Part shown: positions 22,434-33,749 of the stretch, in pieces
How the letters are laid out: the number at the start of each line of letters is the position of its first letter
Numbering within the stretch: position 1 is the first letter of the stretch
Source of the DNA: Tanypteryx hageni
Taxonomy: Eukaryota; Arthropoda; Insecta; Odonata; Petaluridae
NCBI GenBank assembly: GCA_028673005.1
Contig: CM054115.1
Span: 1,736,001 to 1,800,000, forward strand
Direction of reading: 5' to 3'
DNA length: 64,000 nucleotides
Program-made: the position numbers and the translations under genes
Notes under the pieces: generated by a model
Told to the model about the DNA's origin: nothing
The model's database searches: none
The model's input: the letters and a program-made list of their open reading frames with translations, nothing else

Positions 22434-22494
22434 CGGACGACAACTGTCGTCCGCAGTCACTGGCGTGCACCCGGCGGACGACAATCGTCGTCCG
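22434..22494. repeat. Two subterminal palindromes of piggyBac element, right
   Basis: The units at 22434-22453 and 22475-22494 both start CGGACGACA and end TCGTCCG. The arms are 9 bp and 8 bp. They correspond to the single palindrome near the left end. Confidence 0.8.
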
Positions 22495-22605
22495 TCAGCG
22501 TTGAACGTGTTAAGATAAATATCAAACCATTTTAATATCAGTAGTGTAAATTTTGTATTGCTGTATTACCCTGTATCACAATGAGAGTGTGTAATTACTC
22601 CATTG

Positions 22606-24278
22606 ATTGCAGTCTGCATCTTCAGGAGATGAAGTGAGATCCGATGGTAGGGATCTGCTTTTATATCCACTCGTGCCTTCCTAGGATTAAGAAATCCTCC
22701 ATACCTATTGAAGACCAACGGAACCTACTGCCGTCATCATCCAGGCCTCCACGACTGTATGGGTTACCAAAAATACACAAGAACGACGTTCCCCTGAGAC
22801 CCATCGTCAGCGCCATCGGCTCCCCAACATATCGGCTGTAGAAATACCTCGCACGCAGCTTACAGACGTACGTAGGCGGAACGGAATCGCACGTGAAGAA
22901 TTCAGCACATTTCATAGAAAGGCATGAAAGTATCGGAGAACGATATTCTAGTAAGCTTTGACGTGACCTCACTCTTCACTAAGGTTCCCATAAAGGACTC
23001 TATCGAAATCTTGAAGAAGCTTATACATCATGGACTTATGGCAGACTATCCGGAGTTAACAGAATTCTGCCTCACCAACAACTACTTCCTGTGGAACGGA
23101 CAGTTCTACGAGGAGAAGGAGGGAGCAGCTATGGGCTGTCCTCTCTCCCCCGTCATAGGCAATCTGTATATCGAGCATTTCGAGTCTAAGGCGCTATCAT
23201 CATGTGGTCCTCGTCCTTCATGCTGGCTGCGTTACGTGGATGACACATTCGTCATTTGGCCCCATGGGACAAATAAACTTCACGAGTTCCACCGTCTACT
23301 CAACCAAGTCCACCCGGCCAACCAGTTCATCATGGAAGTCGAAGAGAACGGCACCCTACCTTTTCTTGACGTCATGGTGAAGAAGAGACCTGGCGGAAGC
23401 CTTGGACACAGCGTATTTCGGAAGAAGACGCACACTGATCGTTACCTGCATGCTGCCTCTCATCACCATCCTCAGCAGAAGGCATCAATAATCAAGACCC
23501 TGATGCACCGAGCAAAGACGATTTCCGATCCCGAGTCGCTAAAAGACGAAGAAGAGCATATAAGAAGGGCACTCATGAATAATGGCTACAGTCACTCCTT
23601 CATCCGGCGGAACATAAAACCAAAACAAAAACCTTCGGTGGAACGACCAAAGCCCACAGCCTACGCAAAAATTCCCTTCATCGCCGGGACATCAGAACGC
23701 ACAGCCAGGATTCTACGAAAAGAAAATATCGTCGTCCGTTTTAACACGCTAAGAAAAATAAAAGAAGAACTTCAGTCTGCGAATGATGCACTCGACCCGC
23801 TAACATCTGAAGGAGTCTACAGGATTCCATGCAGCTGCGGACACGTATACGTCGGACAAACAGGACGATCCATTCGCTGCCGCTTAGCCGAACATAAACG
23901 GGCCATGATGAACAAGAAATGGAAGGAGTCGGCCATAGCGGAGCACTTCACCTCTGGCCCTGGACATAAAATCACGCTCGAGGAAACAAAATTGCTCGCG
24001 AAAGAAGATCGATATTTTCCGAGGTTAATTCGCGAAATCATTGAAATCGAAAAATATCCAGTCAATTTCAACCGGGACGACGGTTTTCACATCAGCGCAA
24101 CATGGAAGCGACTCTTCCAACGGAAAAATGAAAGGGAGGAAAAATACGTTGGAGCAACCACCAAAGAGAAAGGGATAGCAACTCGAACGAGCCAATCAGC
24201 AATGGACAACGGTTAAACTAGGAAAGCACGAGTGGATATAAAAGCAGATCCCCATCTCCTGAAGATGCAGACTGCAAT
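22606..24278 (+). mobile_element. Penelope-like element, 5'-truncated, with 61-bp inverted repeat
   Basis: The left arm (22606-22631 plus 22650-22684) and right arm (24218-24278) are 61-bp reverse complements with one mismatch. The left arm is interrupted by 18 extra bases (22632-22649). Between them lies a reverse transcriptase/GIY-YIG frame. Penelope-like elements are known for this enzyme pair and for complex terminal repeats that can be inverted. The hammerhead-like motif lies across the end of the right arm. Confidence 0.8.
22686..24216 (+). pseudogene. Penelope-like reverse transcriptase plus GIY-YIG endonuclease
   Basis: The frame carries reverse transcriptase blocks [20 protein letters not shown] near 22750, then, after a stop at 22839-22841 and a shift near 22920, VSFDVTSLFTKVPI, EGAAMGCPLSP and the catalytic YVDDTFVIW near 23235. 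LPFLDVMV follows. A GIY-YIG nuclease begins near 23815 (GVYRIPCSCGHVYVGQTGRS, with the R of IRCRLAEHK). The longest open part is 430 codons (22924-24216). The reverse transcriptase N-terminus is missing (5' truncation). Penelope-like enzymes use the GIY-YIG domain for target nicking and the reverse transcriptase for copying; this copy is inactive. Confidence 0.88.
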
Positions 24279-24292
24279 GTCTGCGAAACGTC
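24259..24292 (+). ncRNA. Hammerhead-ribozyme-like motif of the Penelope-like element
   Basis: Core elements appear in order: CTGAAGA (24259-24265), stem II GCAGAC/GTCTGC (24267-24272 and 24279-24284) with loop TGCAAT, then GAAA (24285-24288) and CGTC (24289-24292). This fits the CUGANGA / stem II / GAAA / AC-GUC core with an extremely short stem III. Penelope-like retroelements are known to carry such minimal type I hammerheads (work of Cervera and De la Pena). Stem I is weak in this copy, so activity as a monomer is doubtful. Confidence 0.6.
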
Positions 24293-25694
24293 GTGAGCCA
24301 GAAATGCCGCCAACGCAGCGAAACACGAAAACCTCCACCAGCATTCAGCAACGCTGCGAAAGCCTTCAATTCAAATTAATATTTAATGTGACTGAAAGAC
24401 AGTGGAATGCCGTCAACTTGAAAAAATAAATAAGAGATCCAATACCCTGTCTTTTATTCAATTTTACTATTTCTTCAATGTTGATATCAGCTTTAACTGC
24501 TTTACACAGAGATTTAAATACAATTAAGTATTTTGTAGCTTTTAACTATAATATACAAGCTGTATACATTATTTGTCTTTCGAAATTCAGCAAATAATTA
24601 AAAACTGGCTATGAAGGAGCATTTCGTCTTTTTAATGACCCAATTGTTTTTATCATTCAGTTGCTTTTTATTGTTCAGTTTTACAATTGTTTTCAGATCT
24701 GAATAGGTAATTTGGATATTGTAAAAGTGTTGCCTTTCCAAAACTTAAAATATCTGTTGAATCGGAAAGAAAAATCTGTAGAATTATATGTTAAAGGAAT
24801 ATTTATGTTCAAAATTACATTTTATGTATGTAAATTTGGGAAAAACTAAACACGGTCATATTCCTCACTTTACTAAAGAAATAAATCACAGTTTTTTATG
24901 ATAATAATTATTTATTAATGGAATAAGAAAGACCTCTGTTAGGAATATATAATGCAACTAGGTATGGCAATTAAACTAAATGGCTCAACCTAAAATCTAA
25001 AATACGTAATACGTTTTATGAATACGTATAATGAAAAAGAAAATGAAATATTTTATTTTCCTCTAATCTACTAGAATGTGATTTAGGACTAAACATAACG
25101 ATTATATTTCTCCCCTGCCTTGCAGCCTTCTGATACTGGATATAGCCAGGAATCTCCAATAATTAATAAAATTAAAAGGAGCATCACTAAGACGTAACTA
25201 GCATCAATTGTTAACAATTGTCGCTGGTAGGTGGTGTGATTGTGGCAGCTAAAAATATAGTTTTTAAGATATCACTTAAAAATATTTTGAACAAATGCTG
25301 TTGAATATTAAATTTCCTACAACTTTTATATACCCACACATATACCTATAGATATATAATTTACAAAAATATGAGTTTGTATTTATCAAAGCTTTCACTT
25401 TGTTAAAACCTAATAAAACACTGAGTTTAATATTGCACTTCACATATACATAACATTTAAAAGATGAAAGTAATCAATTAAAATCTTTTTTAGAACTTAG
25501 AATATATCTAATATACCTAATCATGCTTATATTTCAAAGTCAAATAAAAACATTAATTTTCCTTTTAAATTCTTGGACAGATCTGAACAAATCAATTGTA
25601 GCCTAGCCTCCCCATACCTGTAATAAGTGAATTAAAAGTGTAATTTTTTCTATGGTAACCTAGATGACATGGAACAAAAGAGCTTATTGAGTTA
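24293..25694. other. AT-rich noncoding stretch
   Basis: The first 130 bases are probably the trailing end of the Penelope-like element. After that I see no gene, repeat or terminal structure. Confidence 0.5.
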
Positions 25695-25730
25695 CTGAAG
25701 ATGACAGTGTAGCTGTCGAAACACCGTGTC
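25695..25730 (+). ncRNA. Second hammerhead-like motif (solo Penelope-like end)
   Basis: CTGAAGA (25695-25701), stem II GACAG/CTGTC (25703-25707 and 25713-25717), GAAAC (25718-25722), then ACCGTGTC. The stem II sequence differs from the motif at 24259 while still pairing. No Penelope-type reading frame is nearby, so this is likely a solo terminal fragment. The AC-GUC junction is less clean here. Confidence 0.45.
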
Positions 25731-25784
25731 TAGTTTTTAAAAAAAATTTTTGGTTAGAGTCTACAGTGTGAGTGCCTCCTTTGA

Positions 25785-25809
25785 GTGTGTGTGTGTGTGT
25801 GTGTGTGTG
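25785..25809. repeat. GT microsatellite
   Basis: About twelve GT dinucleotides in a row. Confidence 0.95.
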
Positions 25810-26016
25810 CCTGTGTCTTCATCCAGGATTAGGTCCCCGACGTTCCCAACGGAGACCTGCAGCGCGTACGTGAGTTTTCTCTTTCCTTTTAATTGACGGT
25901 GAAGGATCTTTTACTTTTTATTTACTTTGCATCACCATGTCTCGCATCCCTTTTATCATTTTAATGAATGTCTAGGATTAATTTATTTTTAGCATATTTT
26001 CTAAAAGGCGTAGGTT

Positions 26017-26260
26017 TACTATTACCTGGCAATCACTCAATACTCTCTACTGGCCAATTTATGAACTACAGCCATTCGTAAAGTATTTTGGGAACGTTTT
26101 TTTCTTTTGGGACATTTTGCACGACTTCACTGGGTTGAATTGGTTGAAGTGTTTTGATTCTTCCTCAAAGGGACATTTTGCACAATATAAATAAAATAAG
26201 AATGGATGTAGTTCATAAATTGGCCAGTAGAGGGTATTGAGTGATTGCCCGGTAATAGTA
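26017..26260. repeat. Foldback element: 54-bp inverted repeats around 136 bp
   Basis: The left arm (26017-26070) and right arm (26207-26260) are reverse complements over 54 bp with only a few mismatches. Both contain CTGGCCAATTTATGAACTAC in the same sense when folded. The spacer holds two copies of GGGACATTTTGCAC. No coding frame or clear target duplication was found. It is a MITE-like or foldback repeat of unknown family. Confidence 0.75.
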
Positions 26261-29100
26261 ATGTACCTTCCAAAATAGTGCATTATCAATGGATGGGTTA
26301 ATTTTTTAAATGGGAATTTCATTTGGTATTATAATGGAAAGTTTATGATAGTGAACATTTACAATATATTACATATGCCATCATTGCTTAAACGTGTGCT
26401 TTTTCACACTACGTAAATATTCCGAATGTACTGTAGCATAGATGTTCTACTTTTTACCAATTTTGCCAGCTATGAATATTGTGTAGCATGAAGTACATAT
26501 TTATTAAATTTGTCCCTAGGTGCTGTCTAATAGCCTTATTATACATTTTGTAGCGCAATTTGTGGTGGGCCCATAACATCGGGCAGTAGGTCCCAACACC
26601 TATGTTTAAGTTCATTTGTTCTCATTGTGTCAGCTCTGGCTTTTTTGCCACCCTTTTGTGGTTGTAGGTTTTCAGTTTCAGTATTACTGCAATTTAGGAT
26701 TGGTATTGTACGGGCGATTATTGCCTAAAAGTCTGCTAGTATTGGCTATACAAAAGTTACTCAGCATTTTTCAAGTTTAATTTTTTGAAGTATGCAGCTG
26801 CATTTGGGCATTGCACAGATTCTTATTTTTCAAGATAAGCTTAAAATTGGAGCTGTGGGTTATATATCAATCAAATTCAGCAGTATTTTATAGAAATTGT
26901 GGCAATAACATCCAACTTCATTAATGATGAAATAATTTAATTATTTTCTTCTGTGGTTTGTCATTGGACTGGTGGGTTAAAATATTTTGCTTGGAATAGG
27001 CAGTCTATTAAAATTGAGTGAGCAATTTCTGAAATTGTCCTTGGTGAAAGTTTGTTGAATGCTTAAATGCATGCAAATTTTGGAGAGTTGATACATAATA
27101 CTAGTGATAGTTTATCACAAAAATTTGTTTTTATTTAATATATTTCCTCTGATGGTAGGCAACTTAACAGTTAAGCAACCTGAAAATGTTTCTACTAGTT
27201 CCAGTTTTCCATGTGCAAGTTGTGTATGATTGGTTTCTTCAATCGCCATTTTGATTGTGCACCATTTGAATTGATTATATTGCTAGAAAGTTGTCCAGTG
27301 AATACAGCAAGATGATTCCAATTCCTTGGAGCAGAGAACTACAGTGTTATCACTTCAATAGGATCCCCTTTCTTTTCAGTATTTCCATTTAATTCTATCC
27401 TTAACACATTCAATGTCAGATTAATCGTATGGCGGATGGATTCCTTATACTGAGGTTGGGAAAAACTAACAGACTTATTGAGACTTAATAACTTTTTGGC
27501 TATATTTGTTGCTCTCTGCAGCATTGCCATTTAGGCATACTTTAAGATTATGAGGTAGCATACTTAATCAAATGAAAAACCTTACTGATGGTGCGAGCAA
27601 CTTTTGAATATTTTACTTAATCAGGCAGTATTTAGAATCAAAATTATAAATTTATTTAGTTGATGAAGGGGAATTGGAATAAATATTAAAATAGTATTAG
27701 TGAAAAGAAAGATAAAAAATGTAGTAGTATAATATGTAAGCTCATATATGATGAAAACAGACTTTTAAGATGTTGATATGGAGTAAATTACAGAATGTTA
27801 AATGGACTGAGGAGGGAGGCTCTGAATGTATCAGGATTAGGGTGGAGTTTGAATTATAAGGTGGAGGCAAGAAATTGGTGTCTAATTATGGGGCAAGAGT
27901 CTGTTGTAATAGTGTTACCTCAGTTTTTCTCGGACATGTCCTTTTTTTAGGGTATCTGGGGCTGTCCGGGCGGCTTTTTAACACCTGTCCAGAATTTAAT
28001 TATTTCCCTCTATTGTGCGTGTTTTATATTGTTTACTTTAATTTTTGGGAAATATTTTTAGAATTAATCTTGACACTCAAGAATTTGTCCACTCAAATTG
28101 AACCGGTATTGTAGCTTGTGATTTTAACAGTTTTAGGGGGATTCCTAATTATATTTTAAGAAATTAAACAGCTTTTTTTACACTTGATCATTTTGATTTA
28201 ATTTGTAAATAAGTCACCCTACAAACTGTGGTAATAATATGTATAATATTACTATTTGTTAATAATCAGTTTAACTTTAATTTAAAAGTTAATTGATCAA
28301 GTTAGGTTTCGAGTTCATATTTTGGTATATATTATTCAAAATATATATAGAAACTTATATATTCCTATCTATTATGTACATATATAGTCAGAATTGTTGT
28401 TTCAGATCACAAGTCATCATAAAATGGAATTTTAAGTAACTTTTGATGCATTTTATGGTAATTCTATACATAAATATTTATTAAAAACATGTACATCCGG
28501 CAATTTACTTTAATAATGTTTATTTATATAACCACAATAGTTTTTTGTTGTTTGTAAGTTAAATTTTAAAAGTGCAGATTTTTGTTATGTTGTCCAGGGA
28601 GTGAGATTAAAAATCGTAACTCTAGTTATAATAACACAGTAAAAGTCTGGTATGAGAAGATAAAAGTAATGTTGGATATTATTCAAGAATGTATTAGGCG
28701 AATAGAAAATCCTTAGATAAGACAATTATTTTCTTAATTAGACGTGGGAAACTTTTAGATATTTATAGGGTGACCAGATTTCCCATTTTCATTGGATATG
28801 CCTTGTTTTTCATTGTATTGTGTTGGTATCCTGATAACATCAGGACAGTATTTTTTCTTTTTTAAACTTTTTAAGAGCAACTTTATTTACTCTCACAATT
28901 AGTTGATAATTCTTTTAATGCTTTGTTAAACATGGAGGGACTGTACACAGTAAACTTTTATTCATGGCACAAATAAAGATGGCCTGAGAATGTTTCAACT
29001 TTGTTGGCTAAAAAAATGTCCATATTATGGAAACATTTGTGTGATTGACTTGTTCCATTTTCTTCTCCTGGTTTATCTTGCTGGAATTTGGTCATCCTAT
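26261..29100. other. AT-rich noncoding stretch
   Basis: I see no supported gene. Short open frames here have no family resemblance. Confidence 0.5.
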
Positions 29101-29122
29101 TACAGGCATGCCTTGTTTAGTG
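29101..29122 (+). repeat. Candidate pogo/Tigger-like terminal repeat, left
   Basis: TACAGGCATGCCT begins here and is mirrored by AGGCATGCCTGTA at 33760-33772. A TA dinucleotide flanks both. A CAGGCAT(A/G)CCTYG start is a familiar pogo/Tigger-like terminal pattern. The pair may be the two ends of one 4.7-kb element or of two separate relics. Confidence 0.4.
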
Positions 29123-29512
29123 CATTTTTGATATAGCGCAATTGGCATCTCAATTTTTATTTAGGAAATAAAGGTCTTAAATGGCTATGGTCTGTTAATA
29201 CAGTCCCAACTTTTTTCTTACTTACCTTCACTTCTTTGTTCCAATGATACTCGGTTATATATGATACACCAATTAAAGACAAATTTGTTGTTAGACATTT
29301 ATTCGCTTTGTCTATTTCACTTGTTCACTATTACTATATTTTTACATTGGTTTGCCCATGATTCTACAGTCTTTTGCAGTTATGCAAACATTGTAAATTT
29401 TACACTTGTTAACATTACCTATGGTTGGGGTGGTTACGGATATTCGCTTTGGGGTTTTTGCTTTGAGGTGGGTTAGGTTAGGTTCATGACTCAATTTTAA
29501 TATTCTTAATCG

Positions 29513-29537
29513 ATATTATTATTATTATTATTATTTA
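29513..29537. repeat. ATT/TAA microsatellite, probable LINE 3' tail
   Basis: A trinucleotide run adjoining the 3' side of the minus-strand LINE fragment. On that strand it reads (TAA)n, as expected of a LINE tail. Confidence 0.6.
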
Positions 29538-30672
29538 TTTTTAATTCCATAAAAATTGCGTACACAAAGCATTACAATTGTCAGGAGCCGTCATAGAGGA
29601 CATTCACAACATATATATATATATACTATGGGAGTTACATATCAAAGCAAACATACAAAAAATACAGAGTGAGTACATAATACATAAGCTACAATTTCTT
29701 ATATGTTCTATGTTTCATATTTTATAATTGTGCAACTAGCCTTCATCAAAAATCATCATATATATTTGAAAGTAAGAAAACATATTAAAACTACAATCTA
29801 AAATTACAGCAATATTTAAATATAAAACAAATTAATTACATGTTAGAGTTTCTTCCTGTTACTTCTTTTTGGAGTAGCATACATCAATAAATTCTTCCAC
29901 TGAGTAAAAAGCATTCTCCAGTAGAAATTTGTACATTTTGTTCTTAAAGTCTTTTTTTGATCTGCTAGACTTAAGGATGGGAGATAAAATATTGAACCAT
30001 TGAATACCTTTATATTTGGGTAGGCTTTCATACAATTTTAGTCTATGTTGGATAAGACGGTAAGAGGAATTGCCTCTAGTGAAGTGTTCATGGACATCTT
30101 TATTACATATTATATCATCCAAAGTAGTTAAATATAGCAATGTCCTATATATTACAATGGAGGGGAGTGTCAGTAGTTTAAGGTCAACAAAAGCCTGCCT
30201 ACATGTTTGTTTCAGGGGTAAGTTTGCTATATAGCGTATTGCTTTCTTTTGTAAAATGAAAAGCTTCTGTAAATTTGTTTTACTAGTGTGCCCCCATAAT
30301 TCAATTCCATAGACAAGGTATGGGTAAATCAGTCCAAAATAAGCAGTTTTCATAACTCCTTGTGTACAGCAATATTTTAGGTTCCTTAAGACGTAAAGAT
30401 TTCTGCTAATTTTATGCGATATTTCATCTATATGGTAATTCCAGCTTAGTTTTTCATCAATAATTAAACCAAGAAATTTTGTGCAGTGGTTTTTCATTAT
30501 CATGATATCTCCTACAAAGTAGCTATTTTCTGAGTCATATAAGTGTGGGGAGAATTCTATAAAGCATGATTTTTCAGTGTTTATTGTGAGAAGGTTTTCA
30601 TTATAATATTGTGCAATGCTGTTTAAGACAACATTTCCCTTTATTTCCAGTTGAGAGTACAGCTTATCAGCT
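29538..30672 (-). pseudogene. 5'-truncated LINE: reverse transcriptase C-terminal part and 3' UTR
   Basis: The minus-strand frame is open from 30672 to 29859 (about 270 codons). It contains NENLLTINTEKSCFIEFSP, then FLGLIIDEKLSWNYHI, ISRNLYVLRNLKYC, YFGLIYPYLVYGIELWG and LQKKAIRYIANL. These are the thumb and post-catalytic blocks of Jockey/CR1-type reverse transcriptases; the FADD/YADD motif lies upstream and is missing. The 3' UTR runs to a TAA-type tail at 29513-29537. A stop directly upstream of 30672 marks the 5' truncation or later damage. It is not closely similar to the other LINEs in the window. Confidence 0.75.
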
Positions 30673-31149
30673 TATTATTCATCTCTTATTATTGTTATTT
30701 TGCTGTCGTTAATTATGTTAAATTTGTGTAATTAATATACTTGTTCCCTTTTTGTTAGCTCTTGAAAAAAATCGGTAATGTTTCAATGCATCTGTCCATG
30801 GGCAAAATTTTGAAGTAATGAGAAAACCTGGGAGACTAAGATGTTCAGGGTAGTTTTAGATAGTGACAGACATGAGCTCTATTGATTTTGGAGTGCATTC
30901 ATCTGCCTGTTTGTCTTCTCATAGAATTTCAAGAAAACCTTGATTAACTATCTACACGGGGCTGTATTATGGTACTTTCATTTTGTTTACATTGCTACAG
31001 CAATAAAAGCGAAGCAAAAATATGTTGTTTACTTTAGTAGTGGACAAACAAAGATTACAACTACTTAGAGTGAGAAATGTTTTAAATAATTTTCGATTGT
31101 TTGATTAATTACAACTAACTACAAAATAAATTGGTATATTATCAAAAGG
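30673..31149. other. AT-rich noncoding stretch
   Basis: No coding or structural signal recognised. Confidence 0.5.
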
Positions 31150-31451
31150 AGAATGCTGAAGATAAAATGGACAGATAGGATAAAAAACTATGAAGTGCTA
31201 CGAAGAGTAGGAGAGAAGCGAATGATTATACAGACTATCAGTAAGAGGAAGGTAAACTGGGTTGGACATTACCTGAGGATAGTGAGAGTATGTTTAGAGA
31301 TGTGTTAGAAGGAAAACTAGATGGAAAAGGGGAAAGAGGTAGGAAAAGGTTTCAGCTGATCTACAATTTGAAAGGGAAAGAGAGTTATCAAGATATGAAG
31401 AGGACAGCGGAAAATAGGAGTATATGGAGAACCAGGTTTAACCATGAATGA
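31150..31451 (+). pseudogene. RTE-clade LINE C-terminal fragment
   Basis: Reads KWTDRIKNYEVLRRVGEKR, then RKVNWVGHYLR. After a one-base shift near 31280 it continues DVLEGKLDGKGERGRKRFQL and ENRSIWRTRF, with a stop at 31449-31451. The pattern WxDRxxNxEVLxRVxE+R...RK.+WxGHxLR...EGKxxGKRGRGRPR is the known C-terminal end of RTE-type LINE proteins. A short TGATGATAA-like tail follows. It is a 3'-end scrap of an RTE insertion, not evidently linked to the fragment at 15098. Confidence 0.75.
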
Positions 31452-32169
31452 TCACGGACCTGTCTACGGACAGACTACCTATGATGATAATACTATATTA
31501 TAATATACTTCACTATACTATATACTTCAATATACTGTCAGTTGACACAAAATTTATGCATGCTGTGCTTAAAAATACGACTGCAATTTATGATAAATGC
31601 ATTAATGGCCAATGATTTACGATAAATCAGATCTTAACAAGTGATGTTACCAATATGAATGACATTAAAACAACTCGCCCCTAGATTAATTTGACAAGTT
31701 GGTACAGTTTTTAGTTGTTAATGTTTTAGTTTTGCTGACAAATCAATGGAAAACATTATGCATAGGTTTGAGCCATACCTATGAGCCTAGCTATGATGAT
31801 GATGATGATTATAAAAAATTTAAAATTTCCTTGGCATCATATTTTTTCCGTGTTTTGTTGCTTTCCTTATTTGAATGTTCGGGAAACGATCTTCTACTGT
31901 AATAATAAATATCAAGTCAATATTAATAAATTAACATTTTCAATAATGTTAGTGTGTATTTTAACATCATTTGCAATTTAATTTAAAACCATAGCTTTAC
32001 AATGGTATTTAAGGATTAATAAATTTCTGACTAGTAATAATCAGTTGGTTTAAGCCAAAGACTATCACCCATATGGAAAGACCGGAAACTTAATGCTATC
32101 AATGCCCAGGTTTTCACCCAAGGCGATATGTAGTGGTACTGGGAAAACTTGGAACTAAGAATAAGAAAC
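31452..32169. other. AT-rich stretch downstream of the THAP gene
   Basis: No gene recognised. The 3' UTR of the minus-strand THAP gene should lie here, but no clear poly(A) signal position could be fixed. Confidence 0.4.
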
Positions 32170-33438
32170 TCAGTACTGGGGAATAACAAAACCATTTTTC
32201 ATTACACAGGCAACTAATAATAACATTCCGTTAAGGTCACAAATAATGACATGTAAGTCGTCATTCAAAATGCTAATTACATGTTCCAAATAATGAATTT
32301 TCACTTCATACAGACACCTTTGCACTTGAGGATCCAAGGGCCCAGGAACACAATTCTCTTTCTGTTCCACCTGTAAGAATGAAAATGAATTTCTAAAAAT
32401 ATCAATCATTAAGTCTAACAATTACATGCTAAACCTAAAGAAAGTGATGCAGGAGGCAATGGGCATACTTCAAATGCTGCAGTAAATCTAACATAAGGCA
32501 AATGCACTTATGGCCACTTGTGGTTTATAAACAAGTTCTCTATGAAGATCACATTACCATTTGTAAAACGAAACACATCATATCACATTGCACAACAAAA
32601 TGTCCATTTTGTTTGTTTACTTATAATCAATTATAAGCTCAGCTGTATTTGCTGACGTTCAGGTGTCACAGGCCATTTAAGATCTATATGTATTAATCAA
32701 ACAACAAGGAAAACTTTCGATATGGACATTTCAATTTCTAGATCGAAAAACAAATACTTTTAAATGCATTCTGGAGAAAAGAGTTATCTTAACGTCAAGG
32801 AACACAAGCAAATGCGTAATGATAAACAACAAATAAACAATTTCTGTAAACAATCTGAAATATTTAAAAATAAAACAATATAAAATAATCAAAATGAGAC
32901 ACCGCTATGGTATAGGTACTTCTTTCATTCTATTACAAGCACAATTCTATTCCCAGATGTCTACGTTGCAGTTTAACTTTCAAAGAACTAAGTATACTGT
33001 GCGAATAACCACAAAGTTTTAAATAGAAACTTCAATTACTTAATCTAAAATTATGGCATATTTTGTGAAAAAAAGACATACCATATTCAAACCCTGTGCT
33101 ATGGATGGAACAGCTAGCTGAAGCAAGCGAGGCTTGACACCTAAAAACGAGAAACACTTCCGCTCAAAATGCTTCTCGCACAAAAAACCGAGAGAAATTT
33201 CCCTCCTTCCTTCCTAGGAGATCTATCCAGTGCAGGTATCTGTTAAGAAAATATAAAAGTATTCTCACAAACGCATTCACATAACACTTCGTAGAACTAT
33301 TTTGTCAGAAATTTTATCAAAAATATATGCTATTTTTAAGACTTACCTGGCTCTGTTGATTGGAGGGCAGAACAAATTCACTCCGTCACTTCTTAAACCA
33401 CAGCCAGCCACTGCACATTTTCCTCGTCTTAAAGACAT
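32170..33438 (-). CDS. THAP-domain protein gene, three exons, one 1-base frame disruption
   Basis: Exon 1 is 33438-33347 (first ATG, MSLRRGKCAVAGC; donor CCAG|GTAAGT). Exon 2 is 33239-33082 (acceptor TTCTTAACAG; donor ATG|GTATGT). Exon 3 is 32370-32170 (acceptor TTCTTACAG; stop TGA). The product shows the THAP zinc-finger signature: C-x4-C at residues 8-13, a W in LHWIDLLG, then C-x2-H (CEKHF) and the AVPSI box near the domain end. A C-terminal hydrophobic/helical region ends ...VIPQY. THAP domains bind DNA in the nucleus. With one T removed from the T6 run (33182-33187), exons 1+2 give 83 whole codons, exon 3 follows in phase and the total is 149 residues. As read, the frame breaks there. 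Either this is a young pseudogene or the base is a sequence error. Confidence 0.72.
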
Positions 33439-33749
33439 ATTGCTGTATGCATACACCAGAATATCAGAATCGTATTCAAGCAGCAATGGAGGATTTCTGT
33501 TATTCAAAATGGCGCAAGTTGACTGCGAGACTGCAAGCTCCACTCAAGGTTCGCCTGCGTCCCACCGTGAATCTAGATCGCTGCAACTGCAGCGCTTCTC
33601 AGTGAACACAGACCCATGCGAACTACGTGTACAGCATGGGTCTCTTTTCTCCTATAAGAGTTTCATACCCCTGGGTTAAGCACTATGTAATAAACTGTTT
33701 GTCTAGCGCAACTTCCATTAGTGCATAGATCTTCTAGAACATATCCCTT

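Larger units (their letters stand above)
19179..22513 (-). mobile_element. Complete piggyBac-type transposon (3.3 kb)
   Basis: TTAA at 19179-19182 and 22510-22513 flanks perfect 14-bp terminal inverted repeats: CACGTTCAACGCTG at 19183-19196 and CAGCGTTGAACGTG at 22496-22509. TTAA target duplication with short inverted ends is the hallmark of piggyBac. Subterminal palindromes lie at both ends, and one long minus-strand transposase frame fills the middle. Clean ends and an unbroken catalytic frame suggest relatively recent insertion. Confidence 0.92.

Noticed and set aside
33302..33679. 125-codon plus-strand frame over the THAP first exon
   Set aside because: The minus strand has an ATG, THAP residues and a consensus splice donor here; the plus frame shows no family features.
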